DNA of 64,000 bases, from positions 186,001 to 250,000 of the forward strand of contig NW_026516684.1 of the NCBI RefSeq assembly GCF_025766255.1, in the 5' to 3' direction. Below are positions 23,047-35,047 of the stretch, one piece after another. Made by a program: the position numbers and the translations under genes. The stretch is from Zychaea mexicana. Lineage: Eukaryota; Mucoromycota; Mucoromycetes; Mucorales; Lichtheimiaceae. Position 1 is the stretch's first letter. Each line of letters begins with the position of its first letter. Under the pieces are notes generated by a model. That model made no database searches, had not been told where the DNA came from, and was given only the letters and a program-made list of their open reading frames with translations.

Positions 23047-24305
23047 GATGTTTCTTTAAAAGACCATATGTATCTGCATGCTTTTTTGTTCCTTTTTTTT
23101 GTGATCGAGTGAGTGTGCTTGGTGATCTTGAGATGACACCTGCATGTTACATACAATGTGCCTTACGAGCTGAGATATGTATAGCTCAACGTTTTAGTGA
23201 GCGCCGTAAAGTATCTTTCGCATAAAATCCTTGTATATGAGTCACCCTTACTGGGTCACCTATTGCATTTCCAAACTAGCAAAAAGTGCGTATGCACTAT
23301 GTGCTATTTTGTAACGTAAATTTCATATCCTCTTCAAATTGGGCGCTCAACTTTACAGCTTCTTAAGAAAGCGAGTGTTATAGGGTCCGGCTTTTCCTTG
23401 CTTGATGCTGTTAAATATGATGGAGTGCAAGTCAGTCTTGCTCGTATCGATTAACACATGTACTCTGATCCAAAACATTTAATAGAAGTTGGAATTTAGT
23501 ACAGGTGTAGTAGCTGTTGCCACTGTAATGATCGCCTATAAATCACAGACTATTCACTTGAAACACATTAGTAGTGTAAGTATAGAAAATTGTTGTTAGT
23601 GATGATGGGTGCAACGATTGGATGTATGCTATTTCCTTGGAAATCGAAGACTTGTTTTTTATTACGCTACCCTTTCTTTCTTAGCGCGAGGTTCACCAAG
23701 TACTGCCCACTTGCATCTGATATCAAGTAGCTTTTTGCCCCAATGTCTGGCTCTATATATCAAAACACATGATCGATTATACTCACCTACACATCTCAAC
23801 GTTTTTGACAGTTAAGGGATCAGGTCAATGATAATGCATGTATTTTGTTAGAAAGGCTGTAAATGGAAAAGAAGGATCGATAATGTATCCTTCACAATTG
23901 TCAGCTGCTGGTAAACTTCAAGATCGTAAGTGGACAAAACTCTGGTACCATTCAAAATATTATTAAAGAAGCGATATAAAACTTTTTGATCGGAAAACAA
24001 ACAATGGCCGAAGCAGCCAACCCGTTGTGGCACCGTTAACACAATTATGATGCTAGGATAAAGATAACGATATTTTGCTGCTGCTAGACATGACATAGCA
24101 GAGATATTGATTCAGCCCACCATGAGAATTGTTGACACATTGGGAAATAATGCATTAATTCACAGAGTAATGATTCTGTTTCCATCCAACACCCATCAAA
24201 ACTATCACATCCAGATACATGTTTACAGGCAGTATAAATAAATATCCAAGGATCATAGAATGCCTCTTTTATTACTAAAAGTTTAAGACATGCTTAACCG
24301 TACAC
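23047..24305. other. Intergenic region downstream of THI5
   Basis: AT-rich, no supportable gene on either strand. Short ORFs (for example 23609-23815) show no motif. Confidence 0.6.
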
Positions 24306-24877
24306 TTATTGAGTGTTCAAGATATCCGAGTCACCAGCGTCGGTGATCGAGAGAACGGTGGTGCGGAAAAGCTTACCGCAGGCAGTACCGAGGTCGATGT
24401 TGTCTATTGAAAGTAGCGAAAATATCAGTAACAGCCCCAATTGATTGCCGCATACATCCAGAAAAAGTTTTTAAAAACGATCACATACTGCCGTTGTAGT
24501 GGTGGACACCGGTCTTAGACAACATGGCGTAGTACTCAAGCTCAGACTTGCGAAGAGGGGGGCAGTTGCCAGCAATGATGATCAACTTGGCTAATCATAC
24601 AGAAAGATTCAAATAAAAAACATAGATTAGCAAACAAGGAGGGGGACGATCTCAGCCCGAGAGCACACACTAGGTCGACTACTATTTTTTCGTCTTTTTT
24701 ATGGGCTCCTGTCCCCCAAAGTAGTCTTTCCCAAATTTTTTGATACTTACACTTTCCCTGACGAAGAGTCTTCAAGGTCGACTTGTAACCCAAGGTGTAC
24801 TTGCCAGACTTGGTGACGAGCTGGAGACGCGAGTTGATGTTCTCGGAGTTCTTCTTGGTCTTGTTAACAGGGGCCAT
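24306..24877 (-). CDS. RPL30: 60S ribosomal protein eL30
   Basis: Exons 24751..24877, 24489..24590, 24306..24403 on the minus strand; 327 nt, 108 aa (family about 105-115). Seen: [57 protein letters not shown] and the end GDSDILNTQ. It belongs to the large cytosolic ribosomal subunit and has the L7Ae/L30e RNA-binding fold. In yeast the protein feeds back on its own pre-mRNA; I could not confirm a kink-turn here. The ATG follows a CTATTAG acceptor-like sequence by 6 nt, so a 5'-UTR intron (about 24885-24966) is likely, as in many ribosomal protein genes. Confidence 0.97.
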
Positions 24878-25180
24878 GTCTTACTAATAGCAACAAAGGT
24901 AAGCTTCTTTACATTCGAAAACTGTAGGTATGTCTTATTTCAACAAAATGAAAATGTGCAAATTACCAATTAGAATGTAGAGGGGAGAAAGAGAGGAAGG
25001 ACTTCAAGTAGCTTGCCCGTCTGTCTGAAAAAGAAAATTTTTGGCGCAAGCCACATGAGAAGGCTGCTGCCAAATCGGAGCACACAATTAGGTCTTCTAA
25101 CCAAGGAACAATTAAGCAGGCAAGCAGCCGGGGTTAAAGAGACCTGAAAAGACAGGACAAACTTGAAGAAATTACGAAAA
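24878..25180. promoter_or_regulatory. Divergent promoter region of eL30 and mitochondrial EF-Ts
   Basis: The two start codons are 303 bp apart in opposite directions, so the intervening DNA must contain both promoters and both 5' UTRs. I see no clear TATA box for either. Confidence 0.6.
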
Positions 25181-26300
25181 ATGTACCGCTGGACACCATT
25201 GATATGTCAAACACGTCGTTCGCTCTGCAGACACTATGCTGCCGCTGCTGCAATTAAGCCCGATATCAAGCTTCTGAAGCAATTGCGCCAGGAAACAGAA
25301 GTTTCTATGACCAAAGCTAAGGAAGCTCTTGTCAAGAATGGCAACGATTACCAAAAGGCTTTGGATTGGCTTGAACAAGACGCGCAAGTCGCAGGTACCA
25401 AGAAGGCTCAAAAGGTCGCTGGTCGCACGGCTGGAGAGGGTCTTATCAGCACTGCCTCCGTCAGTGCTGAGGGTACCCAAAGCAAGAGCACTATTATTGA
25501 GGTATGTCATGACATATCCCTTATTCAACACATGTCTCTGCGTCAATACTTATGCCAACGGTGTCACTACGGAAAACTAGCTTAACTGTGAGACCGACTT
25601 CGTATCGCGTAACGACGTTTTTAAAAACTTGGCCTCGCGTATTGCTGCCACATCCTTGCTGCTGCACGAACCAGCTGGTGCTGCCGTTGAACTAATCTCT
25701 GTCGAAAGCTTATTACAATCGCCTTTGATGCCACACCCAGAACAACAAACAGAAGATCCCGATGTCACTAGCGGCAAGACAGTCAACGAAATCATTGTCG
25801 AAACGATCGGCAAGTTGGGCGAAAACATCACGCTGCGTCGTGCTGCCATTGCTGTAGCAAACGGTGCTACTGGTAGTTATGTGCACGGTGGTGATGCTGC
25901 TACCGGCAAGATGGGTGGTTTGGCAGCTGTGCAGCCACTCAAGGTATCTACTCTGAATGATTCTCAAGCAACTGCATTGTCAAAGATTGCACGCCAGGTA
26001 GCGCGCCAGGCAGTTGGTTTCAAGCCTACCTACCTCAACACGGAGGATATTCCAGCAGATGAAATGAATGCCCAGTCGGATCAGAAGCAATACATTTCTG
26101 AAGCCGTTTTGAATCAACAACCTTACCTTTTGAACCCGGATATTACTATCGCTGAACATGTCAACAAGGCTGCCCAGGATGCCGGTATCCAAGACGGTGC
26201 CGCCGTCGCTGGCTATGTCCGTTGGGAAGTCGGTGAAGGCATTAAGAAAAAGGAAAATGACTTTGCAAACGAAGTTCAAAAGGCCGCTCAAGGCAACTAG
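25181..26300 (+). CDS. TSF1: Mitochondrial translation elongation factor Ts
   Basis: Exons 25181..25501 and 25581..26300; 1041 nt, 346 aa. The first 25 residues (MYRWTPLICQTRRSLCRHYA) form an Arg-rich, acid-free mitochondrial presequence, so the ATG at 25181 is chosen. An N-terminal UBA-like domain (LLKQLRQETEVSMTKAKEAL) follows, then the EF-Ts core with CETDFVSRNDVF, the contact that disrupts the Mg site of EF-Tu (TDFV conserved). GENITLRRAAI begins the core subdomain, and GYVRWEVGEGI(KK)ENDFA is at the C terminus. It exchanges GDP for GTP on mitochondrial EF-Tu. The acceptor of the only intron (GGAAAACTAG) lacks a pyrimidine tract. Confidence 0.95.
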
Positions 26301-26613
26301 AAAAAACACTCTTACTACTACATAATCTTTCCCATTTCTGATTTTAATCCTCTCAACACCATCAGAAAAAAAAAACCATCCCTACTCCTCCCGCTTTCAT
26401 CTCATTTGTATAGATCATCATCTCCGCTGTCGTTTTATGACTCTCACACGTATTTCAAAAGAAAAAGTAACCGGTATTACAACTATTCTCAGATATTTGG
26501 AAAACGAAACAAATCAATTCGTACGCGCACTAATATCGATGCTTGCCTTGCGATCAGCAAGCTCGTCAATATCTTGCGTTTGTAATCGCTGATGCAAATA
26601 CTCCCAATTCAGA
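26301..26613. other. Short convergent intergenic region
   Basis: 3' flanks of EF-Ts (+) and the four-helix membrane protein (-), 313 bp; nothing else seen. Confidence 0.6.
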
Positions 26614-27504
26614 CTAGAGGCGTATGTTCCGATACAGCTCGCTAAATACAACTAACAAATCCATCTATTTGTGAGAAATCGCATCATATCACTCTTTTTC
26701 CCAGTTTCATTCTTACCTGGATGAAGTTCCCGAGAAAAACAACGATACCAGAAACAATGACAAGTGTTTGTACTAGGCTGATGCAGTGGCTCTTGTCACT
26801 TCCTCCAGCAATCATATTTTTCCCAGGTACGGCTACTGGGGTATAGATTTCACCATTTGGCGTCACGCCCTGGTTCTGTAAATCTTGACAATCGTTAATG
26901 TACACGTCTCGCTTGACTTTAAAGTAGAACCAATATGCTAAAGATACTGTCATGATCAAAAGGACGAAAAACCAGTTTGTGACATGGTATATTTGAATCA
27001 ACTTGCGCCGTCGCTAAGTATTAAAGCAGATCAAATTAGTAAATAACATTCTCAGCCTGACAGTATCAAAGTTAATATACTTAAAAACATACCAATACTA
27101 TAGCTACAACACCATAGGCAGACAATAGGGTATATGTAAGCGATACGGCTACCAGTGCAGCGTATACGCCATCAAAAGCTTGATCTGTAAGCGGCACATC
27201 AACTGCCTGGACCATTGTCGCCCAGTCTTTCAGACCTTTTCATAAAATATGAATATGAGTTCGTGGAAAAGAAGGTCACCTTTTTGATCCTGTAATAAAA
27301 TCTCTATACCTTGTCTTTTGACCAACATGACGATGCTCGAAGCAAAATAGAGAACCTAATTTATTCACGAGTTAATCTTTCCTTGAAGAGTTAAATGTTA
27401 TGAAATCCAAGAAAGCGAAAAAGAATATTTACGCAAAGAAGAGATGCAATGGCGAGAGCGCCTACTCGGACAGGAACACAACAAAACACCCTGCTAGCAG
27501 GCAT
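26614..27504 (-). CDS. Four-helix membrane protein of unknown function
   Basis: Five exons on the minus strand: 27433..27504, 27310..27355, 27093..27235, 26717..27013, 26614..26664; 609 nt, 202 aa, phases consistent. Membrane segments: VRVGALAIASLLCVLYFAS near the start, DGVYAALVAVSLTYTLLSAY with AYGVVAIVL, NWFFVLLIMTVSLAYWFYF, and LVQTLVIVSGIVVFLGNFIQ. The loop between helices 3 and 4 carries Cys residues (NDCQDL, SHCISL), possibly a disulfide on the lumenal or outer side. The layout of four helices with a larger last loop resembles MARVEL or tetraspanin-like fungal proteins, but I see no CCG motif and would not assign a family. The start follows from the short first exon that completes helix 1. 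Confidence 0.7.
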
Positions 27505-28539
27505 GTTGAAGTAATGTTATGGACGCTAAATTGGTAAAAGCTTTTTCAAGCAAGTCAAGGACACAACACCAGCCGACTTCGCATGCATGGTAAACGACAG
27601 ACTGTGGTGTAACCTACCAGATATATATAATCCACTTCCCACCCAACTCAAAGGAACTTTCAAATCGGCATAGACCCCATTACTAAATATCAGTACCAGT
27701 GGCGTTGTCAGATGGGGGGAGTAACATTAGCCAGTAACGTATGTATCATGATTTGATCACTACTACTTGCTGCTTTGATAACGAAAGTCCTGTTTTTATT
27801 GCAAACTCGAAGGCTATTAACAACGCAATAGATTTGACGATGAGACCAATACGCAAAAGCAAGTATAGCATGTCTTCTGTACTGTATACTTTTACATGAT
27901 GGAACAGTATATACACCACTATGTGACAACTATAACGACGCTCATTAGTAGCAGTAGTGCATGCTGGGCGGCAGTCAGTAGAATGTTCACTTTGAATTGT
28001 ATGTTTCAAACCATCAATATATAGTCGAGAAATATGCTTCTGTATCCATACATAACAACAGCATCATTATCATTCTAGCCTTCATTTCGCTATAGAGCAT
28101 GTTTTATATCTGCTTAAAGCACGCCCGTATCAAACTAAAGCGTGTCTAGACGTAATTATATGTACACACGTCATTTAAAAATGATTATCCTGACACACTC
28201 TGTTGCCCAGTAGTATTGTGCTTCACACGTTTGTGCAACGTACGTAGACCTACAAAACATCATACAGAATCTTTAAATGAGTAATTACTAATGTTAGCAG
28301 AATTATAAGATTCATGCTCGATACTAGTATAACGGATGATGGTTCTTTTCATTACTTTTCATTGCAACTCGAGAATTTATTTTAAAAAACACAGACAAAT
28401 AAGATAAAGAAACTACAGCATTTCTCCATTAATACAGCGAGGCACAAACGAAAAAGGATGTCTTATCCACCCTTGGCAATCTTGCGCAGAGACTTGATTA
28501 GCCGAGTCGACGATTATTGGCAGCAACTATCATCCGTTG
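27505..28539. other. Intergenic region upstream of the four-helix gene
   Basis: No gene. Sequence next to the transposase relic may still contain element ends, but I could not find convincing terminal inverted repeats by eye. Confidence 0.5.
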
Positions 28540-29226
28540 TCAACAATTGCGTTTGACACCGGCTTTCAGCTTCGACCAAAAATTCTTTGAGATCGGGTTG
28601 AGGAAAGGGGAATACGGAGGAAAGTATAGGATATCGGATCCTTGCTTCGCCACTGCGTTCTTCACTTCTGGTGTCTTATGGATGGTGGCATTATCCATTA
28701 CCAAAGTTCTTCCTTCCTTGAATACTTCCATGAGTACTCCCAAGAACTTGATATAGCGCCTTGCCCGCGTACCAATTTTGCCAACAATTTTATTTTTACC
28801 ATCACTCAGTGATCGCACCCAAGATCGTCATGTTGACGCTACGAGACCTCGAAACCAAAGCCCTAGCTGGAGCACCTCGACGCAAACGACCAAAATTACG
28901 CTTGATGTGCATACTGAAACCAGCTTCGTCGATAAAGACATACTTGTGGTAATCCATGCCACTGGCTTTACATGCGTGCGCTTCGGGAGGCGATTGTTTC
29001 GCTGAAATGCGAAATTCCGATATCCGTGGAGTTTCTTCATGGTAAGCCCACAGTTGCTCACAAGGTGCTTTTGTAGGCCACTATGAGTGATGCTAATACA
29101 GTACTGACGTGAGTCAGCAGGAAGCAAAGGTAGTCTAGGAACGAGGAGCTCAGGAAGAGCGCAACACAGATCTTTCTTCTTTGGATAGTGACAAGTGATG
29201 CGTGTGTCAAACCTCGAACGTTCCAA
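28540..29226 (-). pseudogene. Decayed Tc1/mariner-type DDE transposase
   Basis: Read leftwards, pieces of one transposase appear in different frames. An N-terminal part has ISITHSGLQKHLVSNCGLTM (helix-turn-helix) and KKLHGYRNFAFQRNNR. A middle part has YVFIDEAGFSMHIKRNFGR, with the first catalytic Asp. A C-terminal part has LVMDNATIHKTPEV (second Asp) and DILYFPPYSPFLNPI. The stop after LGAITE and at least two frame changes break the reading frame. The third acidic residue, normally right after FLNPI, reads Ser, so the catalytic triad is lost. Element ends and the TA target duplication were not identified. It is surely inactive. Confidence 0.8.
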
Positions 29227-30409
29227 CAGCTTTCCTATGAAACGAAAACTCCGTAGAGTGAAAGCGCATTGTTACGCAACGATTTGGCCAATTTACTTGG
29301 TACTCAAAGTGCACAAAGGAATGGCGGGTGAACAAGGTGATCAATGGAGCAACGAGTTACGCGCAAAAGGGTCAAAAGATGTACAGTAGGAAGTCATCGT
29401 TTATGGTGTTATTCTTCTGATCGTCCCAATGGATCTTGAAAGCTGCTAAAAAAAACGTAGAACCCGCACAAAAACAAACGAACCGATTAACTTTATCAGC
29501 AGCAATGAAAATCAATGAAGGGTGAGTCAGTTTCACTAGCGGCAGCGTATACTTACCATGAGCGGTCAGCTTATCTGCGGCAGCACACTTGGATAGAGTA
29601 TGAATTCGGAATGGATGGAGGGAGGTTACACGGCGTAGTTCAGAGAACTGTTGGCGGATGGCGAAAATTATAAAGCAACAGTAGACAAGCACGCTTCACA
29701 GTAAAAGATAACGATCTTTTTTTATATACTGCAGCGTTGGAGTCAAGTGTGTGTTGTATCTATTCCCGCACACAGCACATGCAATCAAAAGATACTAATC
29801 AAATGGAATAGTCTGTGGACTACGCTCTATACTCATGCTGTTTACCTTGTTGGGTGAAGAATAGAAACTGGCTGCTGGGAGGATCGTGTTCTTAATGTTT
29901 ACTAAAGCTGGATCAGGAACAACTGATGCCGTAGAATCTGTTAAGTTGTTTACCTTGTCGGACAATTCTATATTGCCATTTTATTGCTCACAGAAAAGCA
30001 TTTCTTCCGTGAATCTACATGCTCATTCACATTCGTGTCTTTGTTTTTGCTCGACACGGTGCCGTGCACGGCCCCACTCACAAACAAGCGCCGATACCAT
30101 CGGAGGGTACAGCTCCGCATGGTGAGAGACACGTACCACTACCGCCGAAGCACGCTTGTCTACTTGACCATCAGGTACCACTCCTCCTTTCATTTCCTTT
30201 GGTGCTGTATCTTTTGTTATGCCATAGTAGGCAGCCCACAAGTTGATACGCAACCCGTTATCTGGGCCAATGAGAATTCACGGGGATTTGAAGTCCCGAA
30301 CGAGAAAAATGTCTATATAAAGCGAGCAATTTCGCCTTTCTTTTTTCTCTTCTCTTCAGTTCGTTTTGGTACAGCTTTGGTCTGTAGTACAGATGCACTG
30401 CTCTGTGCC
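29227..30409. other. Intergenic region with unassigned ORFs
   Basis: A 106-codon open frame at 29372-29692 (-) has no ATG, and its spliced form shows no motif. A TATATAAAG element at about 30312 points to a promoter for the small ORF that follows. Confidence 0.4.
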
Positions 30410-30592
30410 ATGATCGGGTCATTGCTTGTGCTGGCTATTGTCATAATTCTTCTGATGATCGGCAGATTCAGTGGTCCGCGCCCTGAAGAAAATTTGCAAT
30501 ATATACCAGTGGGAATGTGGTCATATACTCCGGCAGCCGATCGTGAACCTTCGGGTGCATGTGATGCCAACGGTATATGTTGGGATAATTGA
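30410..30592 (+). CDS. Possible 60-residue single-pass membrane protein
   Basis: An ATG-initiated ORF of 60 aa starts with a strong membrane helix (IGSLLVLAIVIILLMIG). The tail of about 40 residues, GPRPEENLQYIPVGMWSY and GACDANGICWDN, has two Cys. A TATATAAAG box lies about 98 bp upstream of the ATG, and T-rich sequence follows the stop. The frame is open for a further 420 nt upstream, so a longer or spliced protein is possible. A 6-codon upstream ORF starts at about 30383. No family recognised. Confidence 0.35.
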   Translation: MIGSLLVLAIVIILLMIGRFSGPRPEENLQYIPVGMWSYTPAADREPSGACDANGICWDN

Positions 30593-31715
30593 AACGAACT
30601 TTTTTTTTATTATTTATTACACACAAATAAGAAAATGATAAACAAAATAAAAATATATTTTTCTTTTTCGCACTTTCCGCATAAACGTTTTACCGCTTTT
30701 GCCTCGCCTTTTTTTTATGTGCACGACAAGTTCCTTTTTCTTTTTTCGCGAACAAAAAGCTAATTACTCCCCCCTCCATCCATTCACAGCTCCGTGCTAA
30801 ACAAAGCGGGGAACAGTGACAGTGGCTCAGTAACACGATCACAACGCGCTTTATCACGCTTTGGCACTCTTTTTCACCTTCTGTGTTCGCCTAAATTGCC
30901 AAAGTAATTGTCAAGAAAAAAATTGTTATCGAGGATATGGTCGGTTATTTTATAAGAGGCAACGCCAGAGCATACGCCAGCAGACCTGTATAATTGTCAG
31001 ATCTGTAAAAAATTGGAATGTTTTTTTTTCAGCTGTTCGTCTCTCTCACTCTTCCTGCACGTAGCTTATCACAACACAATTTTCTTATCATTTTGGGTTT
31101 CACCTGGATCGAAAAGCTTGCACTGATCTTTCCGATGTGCCTGCTTTTAAAGCGTGATTCTTGTAACAGCTCTTTCCCTCCCCTTACACCTTCACTTCTC
31201 TCTTCCTTTTCTTATTTAACTTTACTTCGTTACATATTTTCAAGGTATGCGTTACCTATTTGAAAGTGATGATCGCTCACCAAAGATATCAGGGGGACCT
31301 TTAAAGATATGATATAGTTGCTCTACCAAAACTTGCACACAGGGATGCTGTGTTTTCCAGGCCAAGCGATTCGTTACTTATATATGACTTTTGCGGCTCG
31401 CAAACAATAAACCCGAGTATTGATTGAAGCCTTTTCCTTCGTATCGAGAAGTCGATGGTTTTAGAAAGAGCCTGTTCTAATGTGTATCTGCGTATCGCTA
31501 TGATAGCATAGATTTAATGAAGTTACTGGTGGTTACAATAGATCAATCTTCAGGGTCCCCCTTTTCCAAATAAAATTCAGGTGAGCTACCTGGTTCGACT
31601 TGCTTTTCCTTTGTCGGACATATTATTTCACGAGTCCGGATTATGTTATACAGGCTTTGTTCGATTAAAAGCCTCGTGCCAAATTTCTTTTCGCGCGTCC
31701 CCTTTCACATACACG
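30593..31715. other. Intergenic region
   Basis: AT-rich with T-runs. Nothing protein-like on either strand. Confidence 0.55.
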
Positions 31716-33530
31716 TAATATGACTGATTTGATCTCGATTTTGCCTCCCGAATCATTCAGTACATCTTCTCGTTTATCGGACAGCGGGCTGTGTCGAATG
31801 TGTGAAAGTATGTCGCCGCTGGTTATACGCGATCCCCACTTACCAGACAGCCCTGTGGACACTGGTGGGAATCTCGCCTGATGCATGGAACAAGAGGAGC
31901 GACGCGATGCTTCAATGTTTGGGACAACAAGTCGAATCAGTATACATCAAATCTCAAGCCACGTATAAAGTACTGGAACGACTTGCTTGGCGAAGCTACA
32001 GCATTCGCTTCCTTGGTGAAGTAAAACGATACTCTTTTTTTTTGCGTTAAGAGGATCGCGTATTCGGTAGTACTTACTACTGCTTATGCGCAAAAGATAT
32101 ACTAAAGCTTTTTCTTTGTTTTCAATAAAAAAAATAAGACATCAGCAACCATGTGCATAGCAAACAATTACAACCTATTTTCGACAGTAGCACGTTACTG
32201 CCAGGATTCATCAGATATTTCTCGCATACGCTAACTGCTCTGACGATTTCATTTCGTACTTGCGATATCTCGCTGCCAATGCTACTGGACTTCTTGCCGT
32301 CATTAACGCATCTTTCAGTGATGTTTGATGGCCGCACTAACTTATCAGACGCTACTCTTGAACAAGTTGATGGCAGAAGCAGACACAAAAGGCCACCGAT
32401 ACACAACATTATCTTCTTAAGACTGGACGGTGTTCTCAGTTTTAAATACCGGATCCGTCCCTTATTGCAGCGTTGCTCCCACATCAAGTACTTGATATTA
32501 TCGCCTTACTCACGATTCAACAACGTATCTCCAACCAACATCTATACAGCTTATGAGCTGTGCCCTCTATTACGCTACATTATGTGGGAATGCAGCGAAC
32601 CAGTCATAGCAGACAGATGGATTTCACTATCAAGAAGCACGAGTGCTTATATTAAGTAACTGAAAGGAAAGCATCGGATGATGGCGAGGAAGGCAGTATG
32701 GCTTATGAACTGCTATTCAACGGCAAGGGACACGAGAGGATCATGCCGATAGTAGTAAAATCGCAGCCGATACTAGAACATTTACGTATAGTCGCCTGTG
32801 GTCTTTCTGATATTCATTGCTGGGATGTCTTGGCACGCAACCAATTCACACAGCTGACAAGTTTGGGGTTGACGGACATCACTGGTATGTCAAGCGAAGA
32901 TTGGTCCCAGATTTTGCTCATGCAGCAACAAAATGAGATCTTGGAAGTTGGAAATCGCGCTGGAATAACGCAGTATCTGAACAGCATTATCGCAACCATC
33001 GGTACGCTGCAACGGCTCCGTATACTTTCCTTGCGAAATTTCCTTCACATGTTCAGCGAGAATCCTCTTTGCGATCTTACTCCGCTTCGACGTTTGCAAC
33101 AGCTTGAAAAAATGCGTATCACGAACATACCCATCGACAACCAAGGTCTAATGCAGTTGTGCGAACCATCACAGCACCCACTAGTCAGGAGATTAAGCTT
33201 GAACCCGCACATCACCGTACAGTAATAGTGTCGACGACTTTCTCACAGAGGCAGGATGGATTGTGTGGGCACAACGACTTGAGGAAACCAAAATACTGAA
33301 TCTGGAACTGACAGCCGTGAAAGGTGTTACTGGTGCTGTCCTTGAGCATTTTGAACAAGTCGAAAGCTCGGTGCTATTGCGTGTTTCACGGATCTATAGT
33401 CTCACCAATGCAGGCATCAATGCTTTTCGTATCATTGAAGGATCTAGTAAAAAGATTGAAGTCGTGGGGTGTTCAGGATTATCTCGGACAGATGATCTTC
33501 GTATGCCATACAACATATTTTTAATAATTG
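31716..33530 (+). pseudogene. F-box/leucine-rich-repeat gene broken by several small frameshifts
   Basis: The start reads MTDLISILPPE. The F-box then continues in another frame as IIQYIFSFIGQRAVSNV and in a third as KVCRRWLYAIPTYQTALW, so two small indels interrupt a recognisable F-box. An exon break near 32020 leads to LRR-like sequence (LPSLTHLSVMF, LKYLILSPY-like), which stops at 32659 and resumes in another frame as KASDDGEEGSMAYELL. A second stop pair at 33223-33228 is bypassed in a third frame: NSVDDFLTEAGWIVWAQRL. Intact relatives would be substrate receptors of SCF ubiquitin ligases. At least four independent frame breaks in one gene argue for a pseudogene over sequencing error. Confidence 0.7.
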
Positions 33531-34807
33531 AGTACCATTGCGGTGATATTTGCAGTCTGGCTTGTACTTTTATTTATAATGAGCTGATAAACAATATTGG
33601 CAGCATGTTTAATTAATCAGTTTTCCAGGTTGGATTGTTGTGATATCTGTATAGTCAAGCATCGATTTGAAATGTTTACATATACACTTACTAGATCCAG
33701 GATTGATGGAAAGGCAGCACGATGTGGATCTGGTCGGCAGCGAGTCTGGTGCCCTTTCAAACTGAGCGAAAGCACAGACTAATTTTTTTTGGTTACCCTA
33801 TGCTTTCCTTATATATCAGAAATGCTTGTGTACCTCTTTTCGTCACAAAAGGGATCACCTCGCACTCTATATGATATAGTCTCTGTGACAGAAGAGAGAG
33901 AAAAAAATGAAGTGAGAATATTCTTTTTCCGTTGTTGAATAGAAAGACCATCGTCGCCTCCTCCCTTTATGACCAAAAAAAAGCAGTCTGTATGCTGTAT
34001 GTATGCGCATACGCGCGTTCCTGTTCATGTCGGGCAGTGGATTTTTAATGCCCGGTATTTGGATTTCATGGCCAACGTGCTGCTGCAACTATACTCGAAC
34101 CGCTTTGAGAGTTATACTACGCAGAGTACTTATTGGAGTCAAGTTTACTGACAAAGGTCAATATTTATGGTAAGCGGGAACATTATCATCTTCCACATGC
34201 TAGGATATATACGGGATTAAGAACATCTTGAAATATAGCGATTCCCGGAAAGTGTTCCTCATATTTTCTGGGCAAATTCTAACTACAGTACTTTGTCTGT
34301 TTAAACTCTATATGTAACAAACTCATGAGCAGTTGTTCAGTAAATGAACCCAGTGTCTTAAGCTTGATGCTTACCAAACGAACAACAATACGATAGCAAG
34401 CTCAAAACGCCAGAGAAAAGGCAAGCCTGATACAAGACGCTGGAGTGCTACTGTGTGCTGTCAACCAAGATATAAACATCACCCTAGTAAGCTTCCTGGA
34501 TCCCAACTCCGCTCAATGGATTGGATAGCATTGTAATACCCTGCAGATGCGGTAACGAATAAACAACAGCATTCAGGATGTCTAGATTATATAACTAAAG
34601 TCATCCTGGCAATAGCAACATAGAGAGCAAAAGCTAGTTCAGTCTTCCTTACTCGCAAAGAAAGAAAAAAAGAGATGCAAACGAATTATTGAAAAGTAAT
34701 ATGCAAAAGGCAACCATGACTGAATCAACCCACACTTGTGACAAGCATTTATGTACCGATCAATTAGAAAGGAATTGATGTGCCTCTTTCAGAGCTGACT
34801 TGGTATC
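33531..34807. other. Intergenic region
   Basis: Stop-rich AT sequence; no gene supported. Confidence 0.55.
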
Positions 34808-35047
34808 TTAATATGTCTGGAGAAATGCGGTATGTTCGGGTGTCAATGTTGGTGGGGGACCGGGAGATTTGCCCATTATACTCGGGAGATACGGTTCACC
34901 ATCAGCAAACCGTTTCCAGTATCGCTGTGCGGTTCGCTCAGGGATTAGGAGGTCGCGTCCAGCTTCTGCAGCGTCCAAGTTGATGCTTGGGATCATGTCG
35001 ATAAGTTGGATTATTTCTGGACCTCGGTACATTCGATGAGCCCCCAC
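34808..35047 (-). pseudogene. N-terminal scrap of a Tc1/mariner-like transposase
   Basis: An open frame of 79 codons reads GRDLLIPERTAQRYWKRF and EPYLPSIMGKSPGPPPTLTP, then EHTAFLQ. That matches the helix-turn-helix and linker region of fungal Tc1/mariner-like transposases (resolvase-like HTH, then the GRPP-like linker). No DDE catalytic part follows, so it is a fragment. It differs from the relic at 28.5-29.2 kb and may come from another family. Confidence 0.55.

Noticed and set aside
29372..29692. 106-codon minus-strand frame
   Set aside because: No ATG start. Splicing at a plausible GTAAGT/GCAG pair gives no recognisable protein, and an in-frame stop lies upstream.
30313..30360. Intron acceptor CTTCTCTTCAG upstream of the small ORF
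   Set aside because: A TATA box lies directly before it and no upstream exon with coding character was found.
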